Origin: Phycisphaerales bacterium
Lineage (GTDB): Bacteria > Planctomycetota > Phycisphaerae > Tepidisphaerales > Tepidisphaeraceae
Assembly: GCA_020853095.1 (NCBI GenBank)
Contig: JADYZN010000035.1
Span: forward strand, 1 to 64,000
DNA length: 64,000 nucleotides
Direction: 5' to 3'
Shown: piece after piece, positions 51,601-61,821 of the stretch
Layout of the letters: the number at the start of each line of letters is the position of its first letter
How positions within the stretch are numbered: the stretch's first letter is position 1
Notes under the pieces: generated by a model
Database searches by the model: none
Seen by the model: the letters and a program-made list of their open reading frames with translations, nothing else
Told to the model about the DNA's origin: nothing
Program-made: the position numbers and the translations under genes

Positions 51601-53025
51601 TTGAGCGACAAGACCGATCATCCCCCCGTTCCCGAGGCTTTTGCGGCGTTGGGGGTTCGTCCTTCGATCCTGCGCGGCCTGGCGGACGCCCGTTTTGAGA
51701 CCCCCTCTGAAATCCAGGCGCTGTTGATTCCCCGCGCCTTGAGCGGCGTGGACCTGCTGGGACAGGCCCGCACCGGAACCGGCAAGACGGCCGCCTTCGG
51801 CATTCCGATCCTTCAGCGGGCGCAAAAGGGCCTTGCAACCCAGGCGCTGATCCTCGTGCCCACCCGCGAGCTGGCGGTGCAGGTGGATGAGGAGATCAAA
51901 CGGATCGGCCAGCACACCCCCATCCGTTCGGTGGCGGTGTACGGCGGCCAGAAAATCACCGCCCAGATGAAATTCCTCCGGCACGGCCCGGAGATCATCG
52001 TCGGCACGCCCGGCCGCGTGATCGACCTGCTGGACCGGCGCATCGTCTCCCTGGAAAACATCCGCTTCATCGTGCTGGACGAGGTGGACCGGATGCTGGA
52101 CATCGGTTTTCGCGACGACATCCGCAACATCCTGTCGCGCGTGAAGAACCTGCATCGCGATGCCGCGCCGGCCAACGTGCCGGATGAATCATCCGATGGG
52201 GAATCCTCCTCCAACGGCGGCCCGCAGACGATTTTCGTCTCGGCGACCCTTTCACCTGAAATCGAAAAACTCGCCCGCCAGTACATGACCGAGCCGGTTG
52301 AAAAACTGATCGCGCCGGGGGCCAATGACAAACCGACCGTGGAAAAGGTGGAGCAGTATTACCTGTCGGTTCAACCATGGGACAAATACCGGCTGTTGAA
52401 GATGCTGCTGGAAAAGGAAAACCCGGACCTGGCGATCGTCTTCTGCCGGACCAAACACGGGGCGCAGAAGCTGGCCAAAAAACTGCACGCCGACCAGATC
52501 GAATGCCGCGAGATTCACGGCAACCTGGCGCAGAACAAACGCGACCGCGTGATGAAAGGGTTTCGCGGCGGCAAATTCGACGTCCTGGTCGCCACCGACC
52601 TGGCCAGCCGCGGCATCGACGTGGCGGACATCAGCCACATCGTCAATTATGACATCCCCGAAGACCCCGAAGTCTACGTCCACCGCGTCGGCCGGACCGC
52701 CCGCATGGGGGCCACCGGCAAGGCGTTCACCTTCGTCCAGCGCGACCAGGGGGATGAGCTGACCAAGGTGGAATCGCTGATCAACATGGTGATTCCACTG
52801 GGCGTGGTGGAAGGATTCGAGCCTCGACCCACCCCCGATGACTGGACCGAGGAAAAGCCCCTGCCCGGCTCCAACGCCCCGGCCGCCCCGCCGGCCCCCA
52901 GCCGTTATGAACGCCCTTACAACCCCAGCGGGACGGCCTCCAGCACGCCCGTGACCCTGCCGACGCCGCCACGCACGCTGGGAAGCAAAATCCCCATCAC
53001 CCGCCGACACCGCCGCAGACGATAA
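51601..53025 (+). CDS. DEAD-box RNA helicase
   Basis: 474 residues from a TTG at 51601. Q motif (FETPSEIQALLIP), motif I ARTGTGKT, Ia PTRELAVQ, II in the variant DEVD (LDEVDRMLDIG), III SATL, IV VFCRTKHGAQKL, V ATDLASRGIDV and VI HRVGRTARMG are all present. A Pro-rich, basic C-terminal tail (from about 415) may bind RNA. DEVD in place of DEAD is the main oddity. It likely acts in ribosome assembly or cold-shock RNA remodelling. Confidence 0.9.
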   Translation: MSDKTDHPPVPEAFAALGVRPSILRGLADARFETPSEIQALLIPRALSGVDLLGQARTGTGKTAAFGIPILQRAQKGLATQALILVPTRELAVQVDEEIKRIGQHTPIRSVAVYGGQKITAQMKFLRHGPEIIVGTPGRVIDLLDRRIVSLENIRFIVLDEVDRMLDIGFRDDIRNILSRVKNLHRDAAPANVPDESSDGESSSNGGPQTIFVSATLSPEIEKLARQYMTEPVEKLIAPGANDKPTVEKVEQYYLSVQPWDKYRLLKMLLEKENPDLAIVFCRTKHGAQKLAKKLHADQIECREIHGNLAQNKRDRVMKGFRGGKFDVLVATDLASRGIDVADISHIVNYDIPEDPEVYVHRVGRTARMGATGKAFTFVQRDQGDELTKVESLINMVIPLGVVEGFEPRPTPDDWTEEKPLPGSNAPAAPPAPSRYERPYNPSGTASSTPVTLPTPPRTLGSKIPITRRHRRRR

Positions 53026-53099
53026 GAATGGACATTCTCCGGCTTTCAAATCCTTTGATCAGGTAGAACATCGCCCCATTGGCCTCTATACTGACTGCG

Positions 53100-54284
53100 A
53101 TGCTGGATTTGGGCGAGATTTGGGATCGGACACTGTGGCCGGCGGCCGAAAAAGTGTCGGCCGGTGTGCCGCTGTCGCAGGAGGATGGCGTGGCGTTGTA
53201 TGCCTCGCGCGACATCCACGCCATCGGCCAAATGGCCGATGCGGTTCGCCGGCGGATGCACCAGGACAAGACGTATTACAACCGCAACCGGCACATCAAT
53301 TACACCAACGTCTGCGCCTTAAGCTGTAAATTCTGCTCTTTTTATCGAAAACGCGGCGAGGAGGGCGCCTACGAGATGCCGGTGGATCAGGTGGTCCACA
53401 TCGCCCAAAAAGCAGCCCTGGCCGGGGCGACCGAGGTCCACATCGTCGGCGGTTTGCACCCCTGGCTGAAGTTTGATTATTACCTGGAGATGATGCGCGG
53501 GATTCGCCAGCAATGCCCCGCGCTTCACATCAAGGCCTTCACGGCCATCGAGATCGTCCATTTGTCGCGCGTGGCGCGGCTGAGCATTCGGGAGGTGTTG
53601 CAGGCCCTCCGCGAGGCGGGACTGGGTTCGTTGCCCGGCGGCGGGGCGGAAATTTTCGACGACCGCGTGCACGATGAGGTCTTCAAGGGGAAGGTTCGCG
53701 AGGACAAATGGTTCGAGGTGCATCGCACCGCCCACGAACTGGGGATTTTTTCCAACGCGACGATGCTGTACGGCCACGTTGAAAACCCGGCCGAGCGCGT
53801 GGGACATTTGATCAAGCTGCGAAAACTGCAAGCCCAGTCGCTGGCGGCGATGGGGATCGACCACGAGGATTCGCTGTCCGCTCCGCCCATCGGTGAAAAC
53901 CAGACCGGCCGGGCCTGTTTCAACTGCGTGATCCCGCTGTCGTTCATCCCCGAACGTTCGGAACTGGGACACCTGCCGGGGCCAACCGGCCTGACGGATT
54001 TGAAGACGCTGGCGATCACCCGGCTGATGGTCCACAACATCCCGCACATCAAGGCGTTCTGGATCATGCAGGGAATCGGGCTGGCGCAGCTGGCGCTCAG
54101 TTGGGGATGCGACGACCTCGATGGCACGGTGGTCTGGTATGACATCACCAAACGCCAGGGGCACGGCGTGCACCAGGAATTTCACGTTCGCGACATTCAA
54201 CGGCTGATCCGCGAAACCGGCGGCCGGCCCGTGGAACGCGATACGCTGTATCGCGAAATCGAACGCCAAACCGTAACCGCGTAG
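53100..54284 (+). CDS. mqnE: Aminofutalosine synthase MqnE
   Basis: 394 residues from ATG 53100. Radical SAM cluster motif CALSCKFCSFYR, preceded by NRHINYTNV; GGGAEIFDDRVHDEVFKGK and LHPWLKFDYYLEMM are characteristic of MqnE, which joins 3-[(1-carboxyvinyl)oxy]benzoate to SAM in the futalosine route to menaquinone. TATACT ends 7 nt before the ATG and no Shine-Dalgarno is seen, consistent with a leaderless mRNA. The other mqn genes are not in this window. Confidence 0.92.
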   Translation: MLDLGEIWDRTLWPAAEKVSAGVPLSQEDGVALYASRDIHAIGQMADAVRRRMHQDKTYYNRNRHINYTNVCALSCKFCSFYRKRGEEGAYEMPVDQVVHIAQKAALAGATEVHIVGGLHPWLKFDYYLEMMRGIRQQCPALHIKAFTAIEIVHLSRVARLSIREVLQALREAGLGSLPGGGAEIFDDRVHDEVFKGKVREDKWFEVHRTAHELGIFSNATMLYGHVENPAERVGHLIKLRKLQAQSLAAMGIDHEDSLSAPPIGENQTGRACFNCVIPLSFIPERSELGHLPGPTGLTDLKTLAITRLMVHNIPHIKAFWIMQGIGLAQLALSWGCDDLDGTVVWYDITKRQGHGVHQEFHVRDIQRLIRETGGRPVERDTLYREIERQTVTA

Positions 54285-54294
54285 AGGCAGGCAG

Positions 54295-54789
54295 ATGGGC
54301 GAACAGGTATGGTATTACGCACTCGATGGCCGGCAACTGGGGCCAATTGACCTCCAGACGCTTCGGGGTCTGCTTTCAACCGGGAACCTGCAACCGGCCG
54401 ACCTGGTCTGGCGGCAGGGGATGGACACCTGGCAGCCGGCCGCTGCGATGGCGGAACTTCTCCCGGCGAACGCTCCCATTGTTCCGATGGCCACACCGGC
54501 CGAAACATTGCTGTCCGGATCGCCCCTGCCGTATGAGACCGCCACCCCCAACTCACAGGGGCGGGCGACGACCGCGCTGGTGGTTTCGATCCTGGGATTT
54601 TTCTGCTTCGGGATCGTGCTGGGGCCGATCTCGGTCTACCTGGCGGTGAAGGCCAAGGCGAACATGGCCCGCTCGGGAGATTTCACGGGCCATGGCGTGG
54701 CCCAGGCGGCCATGGTGATCGGGATCATTGATATTTTCGTCTTCATGCTGGGCGTGCTGCTGCAGTTTGGGATCATGAATCTGCGATAG
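54295..54789 (+). CDS. GYF_2 + DUF4190 membrane protein
   Basis: 164 residues from ATG 54295, 10 nt after mqnE. Residues 5-52 are a GYF_2 domain (WYYALDGRQLGPIDLQTLRG, DLVWRQGMDTWQPA), and two membrane spans follow at about 92-115 and 136-158 (TTALVVSILGFFCFGIVLGP), as in DUF4190 proteins. Similar GYF-membrane proteins are frequent in Planctomycetes. The GYF domain closely parallels the one at the end of the SPFH protein at 46173, hinting at shared partners. Confidence 0.8.
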   Translation: MGEQVWYYALDGRQLGPIDLQTLRGLLSTGNLQPADLVWRQGMDTWQPAAAMAELLPANAPIVPMATPAETLLSGSPLPYETATPNSQGRATTALVVSILGFFCFGIVLGPISVYLAVKAKANMARSGDFTGHGVAQAAMVIGIIDIFVFMLGVLLQFGIMNLR

Positions 54790-54835
54790 GCGCCACAGGC
54801 TTTCACCTTGTCATCTTGCCGCCTACAATTCGCCC

Positions 54836-55849
54836 ATGATTCAACTGGCATTGGCGGGCGGAGCACACATTCATACCCCGGCGTTTATCAAAACGATCAA
54901 GGGTCGGGCGGAAATTTCGGTTAAATGGGTCTGGGACCACGATTTGGACCGGGCGGCACGATGCGCCGGCGAGTTGGGGGCGAAAGTCGCCTCCAGGGCG
55001 GATGAAATCTGGACGGATGATTCGGTTCGAGGCGTCATCATCTGCTCGGAAACCAACCGCCACGAAGAGCTGGTGTTGCCCGCGGCGGCCGCCCGCAAGC
55101 ACCTGTTTGTCGAAAAACCACTGGGGATGGGATCGGCCGACGCCGGGCGGATGGCCGGAGCGATCCAGGATGCGAAGGTGATGTTTCATACCGGCTATTT
55201 CATGCGGGGGACGCCGGCGATGCGTTTTTTGCGTGATCAGATTTCGGCGGGACATTTCGGCAAAATCCACCGATTGCGAGGCAGCGTGTGCCACCGCGGG
55301 GCACTGGCAGGTTGGTTTGACACGGACTGGCGCTGGATGGCCGATCCCAAACAAGCCGGCTGCGGGGCGTACGGCGATCTGGGGACACACTCCCTGGACC
55401 TCCTGCTCTGGCTGATGAACGAGACACCCGTGCAAAGCTGCATCGCCACGGTCAATGTCGGCACCGGCCGATACGGCGATTGCGATGAACTGGGCGAAGG
55501 CATATTAAAATTGACGGATGGGACCATCGCCACCCTGTCGGCCGGATGGGTTGACCTGGCCAACCCCCTCAGCCTGCTGATCAGCGGGACCGAAGGTCAC
55601 GCCGCGATCCTCAACGACCAGCTTTATTTCCAGAGCAACAAGGTTCCCGGCGCGAACGGGACCGAACCCTGGACGCGGCTTCCCGAACCGATCAATGCGG
55701 GAATTGATGTATTTTTTGACGCGCTTGAAGGAAAGCCGGCCGCGTTGGTGCCGGTGAAGGAAGCCGCCTATCGCAATGTCGTCTTTGAAGCGTTGTACGA
55801 ATCCAGCCGCGGCGGCCGGTGGACGGTCCCGGGGAATGTGCCGCGGTAA
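54836..55849 (+). CDS. Gfo/Idh/MocA-family oxidoreductase
   Basis: 337 residues from ATG 54836, with TACAAT (54824-54829) 6 nt upstream, another likely leaderless start. The N-terminal NAD(P)-binding half (LALAGGAHIHTPAFIKTIKG, ICSETNRHEELVLPAAAARK) and the C-terminal substrate domain with FVEKPLG and GTHSLDLLLWLMNET fit this sugar-dehydrogenase-like family. Substrate unknown; such enzymes are abundant in Planctomycetes carbohydrate metabolism. Confidence 0.85.
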   Translation: MIQLALAGGAHIHTPAFIKTIKGRAEISVKWVWDHDLDRAARCAGELGAKVASRADEIWTDDSVRGVIICSETNRHEELVLPAAAARKHLFVEKPLGMGSADAGRMAGAIQDAKVMFHTGYFMRGTPAMRFLRDQISAGHFGKIHRLRGSVCHRGALAGWFDTDWRWMADPKQAGCGAYGDLGTHSLDLLLWLMNETPVQSCIATVNVGTGRYGDCDELGEGILKLTDGTIATLSAGWVDLANPLSLLISGTEGHAAILNDQLYFQSNKVPGANGTEPWTRLPEPINAGIDVFFDALEGKPAALVPVKEAAYRNVVFEALYESSRGGRWTVPGNVPR

Positions 55850-55871
55850 TGGATGGGGATTCATCGCGCCA

Positions 55872-57119
55872 TCAGGTTCGTCTGAACCGAAACTGCACCA
55901 CGATCCCCACCACCAGCGTCACCATCATCACCGCGCTGACGCCGGCGACACCATAGGCGATCTGCCCGGGCCAGATGGATTGGGTCAAGGCCCCGACGCC
56001 CGGGCCGATGGCCGCACCGAGGCCGATCAGCGCCTCGTGGTAGCCGCCATGTTCGGTGCTGCCATCGCTGAGAACCATCCCGAAATAGAGACTGCCGGAG
56101 TAGATCATTCCCATCGACAACCCCAGGGCGACCTGCCAGATGATCATGGAAGCCAGGTCGATCCCGCCGGTGGCCAATCCCGGCATATTCAGCAGGTCCG
56201 ATGGCCGCAGCGTGATGCCCCAGAAGGACAGCAGCATGATGGCCGATGCCGCCAGCAACAGGCGGGGACGGGTATGCCATGCGGTGGTCATACCGGCCAG
56301 CACGAACGCCAGGAATCTGGCCGCCATCCAGATGCTGGCGATGAGGGTTTTGTTCGCGGTGGTCATCCCCTCCAGAACAGGCAACGAGGGGAGCATCGCC
56401 AACAGGCTGTAACCGAGGACAAAGACGGCCGGCAGCGAGACACGGGCGAGCCACAACGCCAGTTGGCGGATGCGCTGCAACTGCGGTTCGGGGTCCGGGT
56501 GAAACGATTGCCCGGTCGTTGGAGAGGATGCGACATCACGCATCGACCTGTAGGCCAGCGCCCCCGCCATGGTGTGCGACAAGGCGGCGACCAGGAACAA
56601 GCCCAATGGATGCAGGTGAAGGATCGTGCCGGTCAGTGCCACCGTCACCGCCGCCCCGCCCGACCAGACCAGATTGTAAATGGAGACCCGCCGGGACATC
56701 TGATGGGGATCGGCGCCGCGGGTCACCAGGCTTTCGAGGATCGGCCAGACGGCCGCGCTGATGAGAGTGTAAACCAGCAGCAGCGCCACCATCGCCGCCG
56801 GCGACGACGCCACCGGCATGATGATCAGCGCGAACAACGTCATTGCCCCCTGCAATCCCGCCAGGACTCCCATCGGCCCCCACCTTCGACCGCGGAGGGT
56901 CAGTGGGTGGGCCAGCAATGCGCCCCCGATGTACATCACCCCCTGGGCGCTGGCCAGCAGGAGGTTCTTCAGCGGCCCCCACCCGAATTCGTGTTCGGTG
57001 TAAAAAAAGATGCCACTGAGCAGCAGCGTGGCGCCGATGTCCATCAGGCCGGTGATCAGCAGAACCAGTAGCAGACGCCGGCGCTGGGCCAGCGCGGGCG
57101 GGTGAGGGGTGGCGTTCAT
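55872..57119 (-). CDS. MFS transporter
   Basis: 415 residues from ATG 57119 (the longer frame to 57170 lacks support). Twelve or so hydrophobic segments run through the protein, for example LLLVLLITGLMDIGATLLLS and ALIIMPVASSPAAMVALLLV, with a charged central loop at about residues 195-215 (DVASSPTTGQSFHPDPEPQL). No substrate signature. It diverges from the HlyD-like gene of the exporter operon. Confidence 0.75.
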   Translation of the reverse strand: MNATPHPPALAQRRRLLLVLLITGLMDIGATLLLSGIFFYTEHEFGWGPLKNLLLASAQGVMYIGGALLAHPLTLRGRRWGPMGVLAGLQGAMTLFALIIMPVASSPAAMVALLLVYTLISAAVWPILESLVTRGADPHQMSRRVSIYNLVWSGGAAVTVALTGTILHLHPLGLFLVAALSHTMAGALAYRSMRDVASSPTTGQSFHPDPEPQLQRIRQLALWLARVSLPAVFVLGYSLLAMLPSLPVLEGMTTANKTLIASIWMAARFLAFVLAGMTTAWHTRPRLLLAASAIMLLSFWGITLRPSDLLNMPGLATGGIDLASMIIWQVALGLSMGMIYSGSLYFGMVLSDGSTEHGGYHEALIGLGAAIGPGVGALTQSIWPGQIAYGVAGVSAVMMVTLVVGIVVQFRFRRT

Positions 57120-57213
57120 GAAGGTGGGAAATCGACCATTGCTGTTCCGGTGTTCCATCATAACCGCCATGCAGGGGAAATCGAGCGGCCGGTCGCATAT
57201 AATGGCCCGGAAT

Positions 57214-58470
57214 ATGAATCGACCGATGCGGACGCTCTGGCGTTGGGTGGGGATGATGGTCCTGTTGGGGGGGATCGTCTTTGGGGTGCAATGGGGCGTG
57301 ATGCGGCTGGCCAGGCCGACGGTGACGGTGACCCGCGCGGTGGAAGGGCCGGTGGTGCAGGCATTTTACGCCACCGGCACGATCTCGCCCCAGCGCGACT
57401 ACCCGATCAAGAGCAACACGGCCGGCATCATCACCGAATTGAAGGTGGACAAGGGGTCGCCCGTCAAAGCGGGGGATGAACTGGCCCGCGTGTCAGACCC
57501 GGAACTGCAATTCAAGTTCGATCAGGCGAAGGCGACCGTGACCGAAAAGGAGGCGATGGCCGATGAGAAGACCTCTCCCGCGCTGCGCGAGCTGGATGCG
57601 AAGATCGCCGCGTTTCAGGAGCTGCTGGCGATCGCCGGGCGCGAGGAAAAGCGAATCTCCGACCTGATCGAGCGCAACGCCGCATCCACCAATGATCTGG
57701 ATCAGGCGATCGACCGGCTCAAACGCATGTGGGCGGAGGTGGAGTCGCTCAAGGCGCAGCGGGCAAGCAAAAAACTGGAATTGCAAAAGGATTTGGAAGT
57801 GGCGCAGGCCGCCCTGAGAATCGCGCAATGGAACCTGGATCAGCAGGTTTTGCGCAGTCCGGTCGATGGGGTGGTGTTGGACCGTCCCACCTCGCTGGGG
57901 ACGCGCGTGGCGGTCAACGATCGTTTGATGCTGGTGGCGGATGTGTCGGCAAAAAACCTGGTGATGCGGGCGGCGGTGGATGAGGAGGACAAGAACAAGG
58001 TCCATCCGGGGCAGGTGGTGCGGATGACCCTTTATTCGTTCCCCGGCGAGTCGTTTGAAGGGACCGTGGACCGGATTTACGACCAGGCCGACCTGCAGCG
58101 CAGAACCTTCGAGATCGACGTGAAGATGAGCCGGCCGGATGATCGGTTTTCGCCGGGGATGACCGGCGAACTGGCGTTCATCATGGGGGAGAAGGCCCGG
58201 GCGGTGATCGTCCCGGCGCAGGCGTGGCAGGATGGGGCGTTGTGGACGATCAGGGATCAACAGCTCAAACGCCTCGAGGCGCGGATCGGGTTGCGCAGCA
58301 TCGAACGTATCGAGGTGATTTCGGGGCTGCCGGAGGGTGCGGACGTGGTCATCAGCCCCATCGGAACCATGAAGGAGGGCCAGCGCGTGCGATTGGAGCG
58401 GATCGACCCGGCCGTGGCGGCGGGATTGAACAAACACGAGGAAAAGGATGGCTTCAAGGGATTTAACTGA
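57214..58470 (+). CDS. HlyD/MacA-like membrane fusion protein
   Basis: 418 residues. ATG 57214 is chosen because TATAAT (57198-57203) lies just upstream, leaving almost no leader; ATG 57202 overlaps that box. One N-terminal span (MMVLLGGIVFGVQWGVMRLA) is followed by a lipoyl half-motif (GTISPQRDYPIKSNTAGIIT), a long coiled-coil hairpin (about 95-200), the second half (LRSPVDGVVLDRPTSLGTRV) and a beta-barrel. Adaptors of this kind work with the following ABC permease and ATPase, as in MacAB. Confidence 0.85.
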   Translation: MNRPMRTLWRWVGMMVLLGGIVFGVQWGVMRLARPTVTVTRAVEGPVVQAFYATGTISPQRDYPIKSNTAGIITELKVDKGSPVKAGDELARVSDPELQFKFDQAKATVTEKEAMADEKTSPALRELDAKIAAFQELLAIAGREEKRISDLIERNAASTNDLDQAIDRLKRMWAEVESLKAQRASKKLELQKDLEVAQAALRIAQWNLDQQVLRSPVDGVVLDRPTSLGTRVAVNDRLMLVADVSAKNLVMRAAVDEEDKNKVHPGQVVRMTLYSFPGESFEGTVDRIYDQADLQRRTFEIDVKMSRPDDRFSPGMTGELAFIMGEKARAVIVPAQAWQDGALWTIRDQQLKRLEARIGLRSIERIEVISGLPEGADVVISPIGTMKEGQRVRLERIDPAVAAGLNKHEEKDGFKGFN

Positions 58471-58512
58471 TCCTTGCGGGAAATCACCCCGTCGGACGCA
58501 CTGACATCAACC

Positions 58513-59746
58513 ATGCGCTGGTTCATCTCCATCCGCTATTTTCTTTCGCACAAGCGCCAGTCGCTGGTGTGCATCGCGGGCGTCACGATCAGCGTGATGA
58601 TGTTCATCACGATGTCGGCGATGATGGATGGGTTCACCGACAAGTTCATCATCGAAACGGTGGAATCGACCGGCCACATCACCATTCACGATGAGCCGCG
58701 CGAACGCGAGACGCGGATTTTGCAGCGGGTGTACGCCGACCCCAACGCCCTGCTGGTGGTCGAGGGGGTCAAACCGCGCGACAAGGTGGAGAAGATCAAA
58801 AACCCCAGCGGTCTGCTGGCGACGTTGCGCCGGATGCGCGGCATCACCGGCGTGGCGCCGATGGTCACCGGCGACGCCATCGCCACCTATGGAACCAAGA
58901 CGCTGAACCTGTCGATCATGGGCGTGGAGCCTTCGCAACAGGTGGCCGTCACCACCATCGGCGACAAGATGATCGAGGGGGATTTCTCCCGCCTGAAAAC
59001 CACCGCCGACGGCCTGATCATCGGACGCGGCGTCAGCGACATTCTCGGCGCCAAGATCGGCGACAGCGTCACCCTCTCCAGCAGCACCGGCGGCCATGCC
59101 AGCGCCAAAGTCGTCGGCATCTTCGCCACCGGTGTCACGCCGGTGGACTATGCGCGGGCCTACATGCTCCTGAACGACGCCCAGACGCTGCTGGACCGCA
59201 AAAACATCGTCAACGAGATCGTGCTGCGCACCGACGATTACACCCGGGCCGAGGCGTACGCGGCCCAGATCGAGGCGATCTGCGGCTATCGCACCGAAAG
59301 CTGGCAGGAGAGCAACGCCAATTTCCTGAAAATCTTCCGCATCCAGACCATCATCACCTATTTCATCACCGGCGCGCTGCTGGTGGTGGCGGCGTTCGGG
59401 GTGCTGAACATCCTCATCATGGCGGTGCTGGAGCGGGTCAACGACATCGCGATCCTGAAAAGTTTCGGCCTGTCGCGCAACGACATCACCCTGATTTACG
59501 TCTTTCAGGGGCTGGTGATCGGCCTGATCGGATCGTTGCTCGGCGTGGGGCTGGGAAAACTGGCGATCGAGGGCCTTCGCCGGCTGCCGATCCAGATGGA
59601 AGGGCTGGTGAAAGTCGAGGGGCTGCTGATGAGCGAACATCTCAGCTCGTACGTCACGGCCTTCGTGGCGTCGATGCTGGTGGTGCTGCTGGCGGCGGTA
59701 TATCCCGCCCGGCGGGCGGCGCGATATGATCCGGTCGAGGTGATCC

Positions 59747-59760
<14 letters not shown>
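58513..59760 (+). CDS. MacB/LolC-like ABC transporter permease
   Basis: 415 residues from ATG 58513. An N-terminal span (RYFLSHKRQSLVCIAGVTIS) precedes a large periplasmic domain, then three C-terminal spans (IITYFITGALLVVAAFGVLN, LIYVFQGLVIGLIGSLLGVG and SSYVTAFVASMLVVLLAAVY) with the FtsX signature in between (ILIMAVLERVNDIAILKSFG). It ends YPARRAARYDPVEVIRG, typical of the family. Its stop overlaps the ATPase start by 14 nt. Confidence 0.88.
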
Positions 59761-60535
<775 letters not shown>

Positions 60536-60537
60536 CC

Positions 60538-61821
60538 ATGACCACCGAAAAAATCATCCGCGACCCGGTCCACGACGTCATCGCGTTCCGCCTTGACGAT
60601 CCGACCGAGTCGCTGCTGTTTGGCCTGTTGAACACCGAGGAATTTCAACGCCTTCGACGAATCCGCCAGCTTGGCATGGCGAGCCTGGCGTATCCCGGGG
60701 CGGATCATTCACGTTACAGTCACAGCCTGGGCGTGATGCAGACGGCCCGGCTGATTCTCGGCCAGCTTCGGCATTTCACCCCCATCGACCCCGAATCCCA
60801 AACCCTCTGCCTGGTCGGCTCCTTGCTGCACGACCTGGGCCACGGCCCTTTCAGCCACGTCTTTGAGCGCGTCAGCGGGCTGTCCCACGAACAACTGACG
60901 ACCCAGATCATCCAAGACCCTTCCAGTCAGGTGCATCAACTGCTTCGCCAGCGCGATGCGATGCTGCCGGCCAGGGTGGCGGATTTGATGAACGGCCGGC
61001 CGGAGCGGTCGTTTTACAGCGACATCCTTTGCGGCCAGCTCGACGCCGATCGTTTTGATTATCTCCTCCGCGACAACCTGATGACCGGCAGCCGCTACGG
61101 CGGGTTTGATCTCCAATGGCTGCTGCACGCCTTGATGGTCGATGGGCCGACCAACCGCCTGGCCGTGAGGTGGAAAGGGGTCAGCGCCGTCGAAGCCTAT
61201 CTCCAGTCGCGCTATCACATGTACCGCAACGTCTACTTTCACAAGGTGGTGCGCAGCGCCGAGGGAATGGTGAAACTCGCCCTGCAACGGGCCAAACGAC
61301 TTGCGGTGCAGGACCGCCTGGAATGGCCCGCGAGAGAACACGTCGTTCATCGCGCGCTGCTGAGCCAGCGTCTGAGCGTCGAGGAATTCACGGAACTGGA
61401 TGATGTTTCCATCCTGCACTGCTTCAAAATCTGGAAGGATTCCTCCGATGTCGTGCTGGCGGGTTTGTGCCGGGGGTTGCTCCATCGGCGGCTGTACAAA
61501 ACCGTCGATTTGACGGCCATCGAAGACCCCCAACGAATCGAATCGGCCCTGGAAAAAGCCGCCGATGCCGTCACCAAAGCCGGCGGCGATGCGGCCTACG
61601 ATTTGTTTTTCGACCAGCCCGCCGACACCCCCTACGAAACCCGCCGGCCGGCCGATTCGGCGGAAGATGACATCCTCGTGGGCGATCCCGCCGGCCGGTT
61701 GATCCCCTTTGGCGCGATTTCCCCCCTGTCGGCCGCCCTCAATCGCCAGCTCACGTTCCGACGATTGCACGTGGCCGAACCATTCCGGGATGGGGTCCTT
61801 CAGGCCGTTCGCAGCGTCTGA
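60538..61821 (+). CDS. HD-domain phosphohydrolase (dNTPase/YwfO-like)
   Basis: 427 residues; ATG 60538 is preferred over 60532 because GGAGG then has proper spacing. His62 (YSHSLGVM) and His98-Asp99 (LLHDLGHGPFSH) with a later Asp (QLDADRFDYLLRD) form the HD metal site. The N-terminal PVHDVIAF and QRLRRIRQLGMASLAYPGA segments are typical of the SAMHD1-like/YwfO dNTP phosphohydrolase group. Substrate not known. It overlaps the convergent ceramidase-like gene by 22 nt. Confidence 0.85.
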   Translation: MTTEKIIRDPVHDVIAFRLDDPTESLLFGLLNTEEFQRLRRIRQLGMASLAYPGADHSRYSHSLGVMQTARLILGQLRHFTPIDPESQTLCLVGSLLHDLGHGPFSHVFERVSGLSHEQLTTQIIQDPSSQVHQLLRQRDAMLPARVADLMNGRPERSFYSDILCGQLDADRFDYLLRDNLMTGSRYGGFDLQWLLHALMVDGPTNRLAVRWKGVSAVEAYLQSRYHMYRNVYFHKVVRSAEGMVKLALQRAKRLAVQDRLEWPAREHVVHRALLSQRLSVEEFTELDDVSILHCFKIWKDSSDVVLAGLCRGLLHRRLYKTVDLTAIEDPQRIESALEKAADAVTKAGGDAAYDLFFDQPADTPYETRRPADSAEDDILVGDPAGRLIPFGAISPLSAALNRQLTFRRLHVAEPFRDGVLQAVRSV

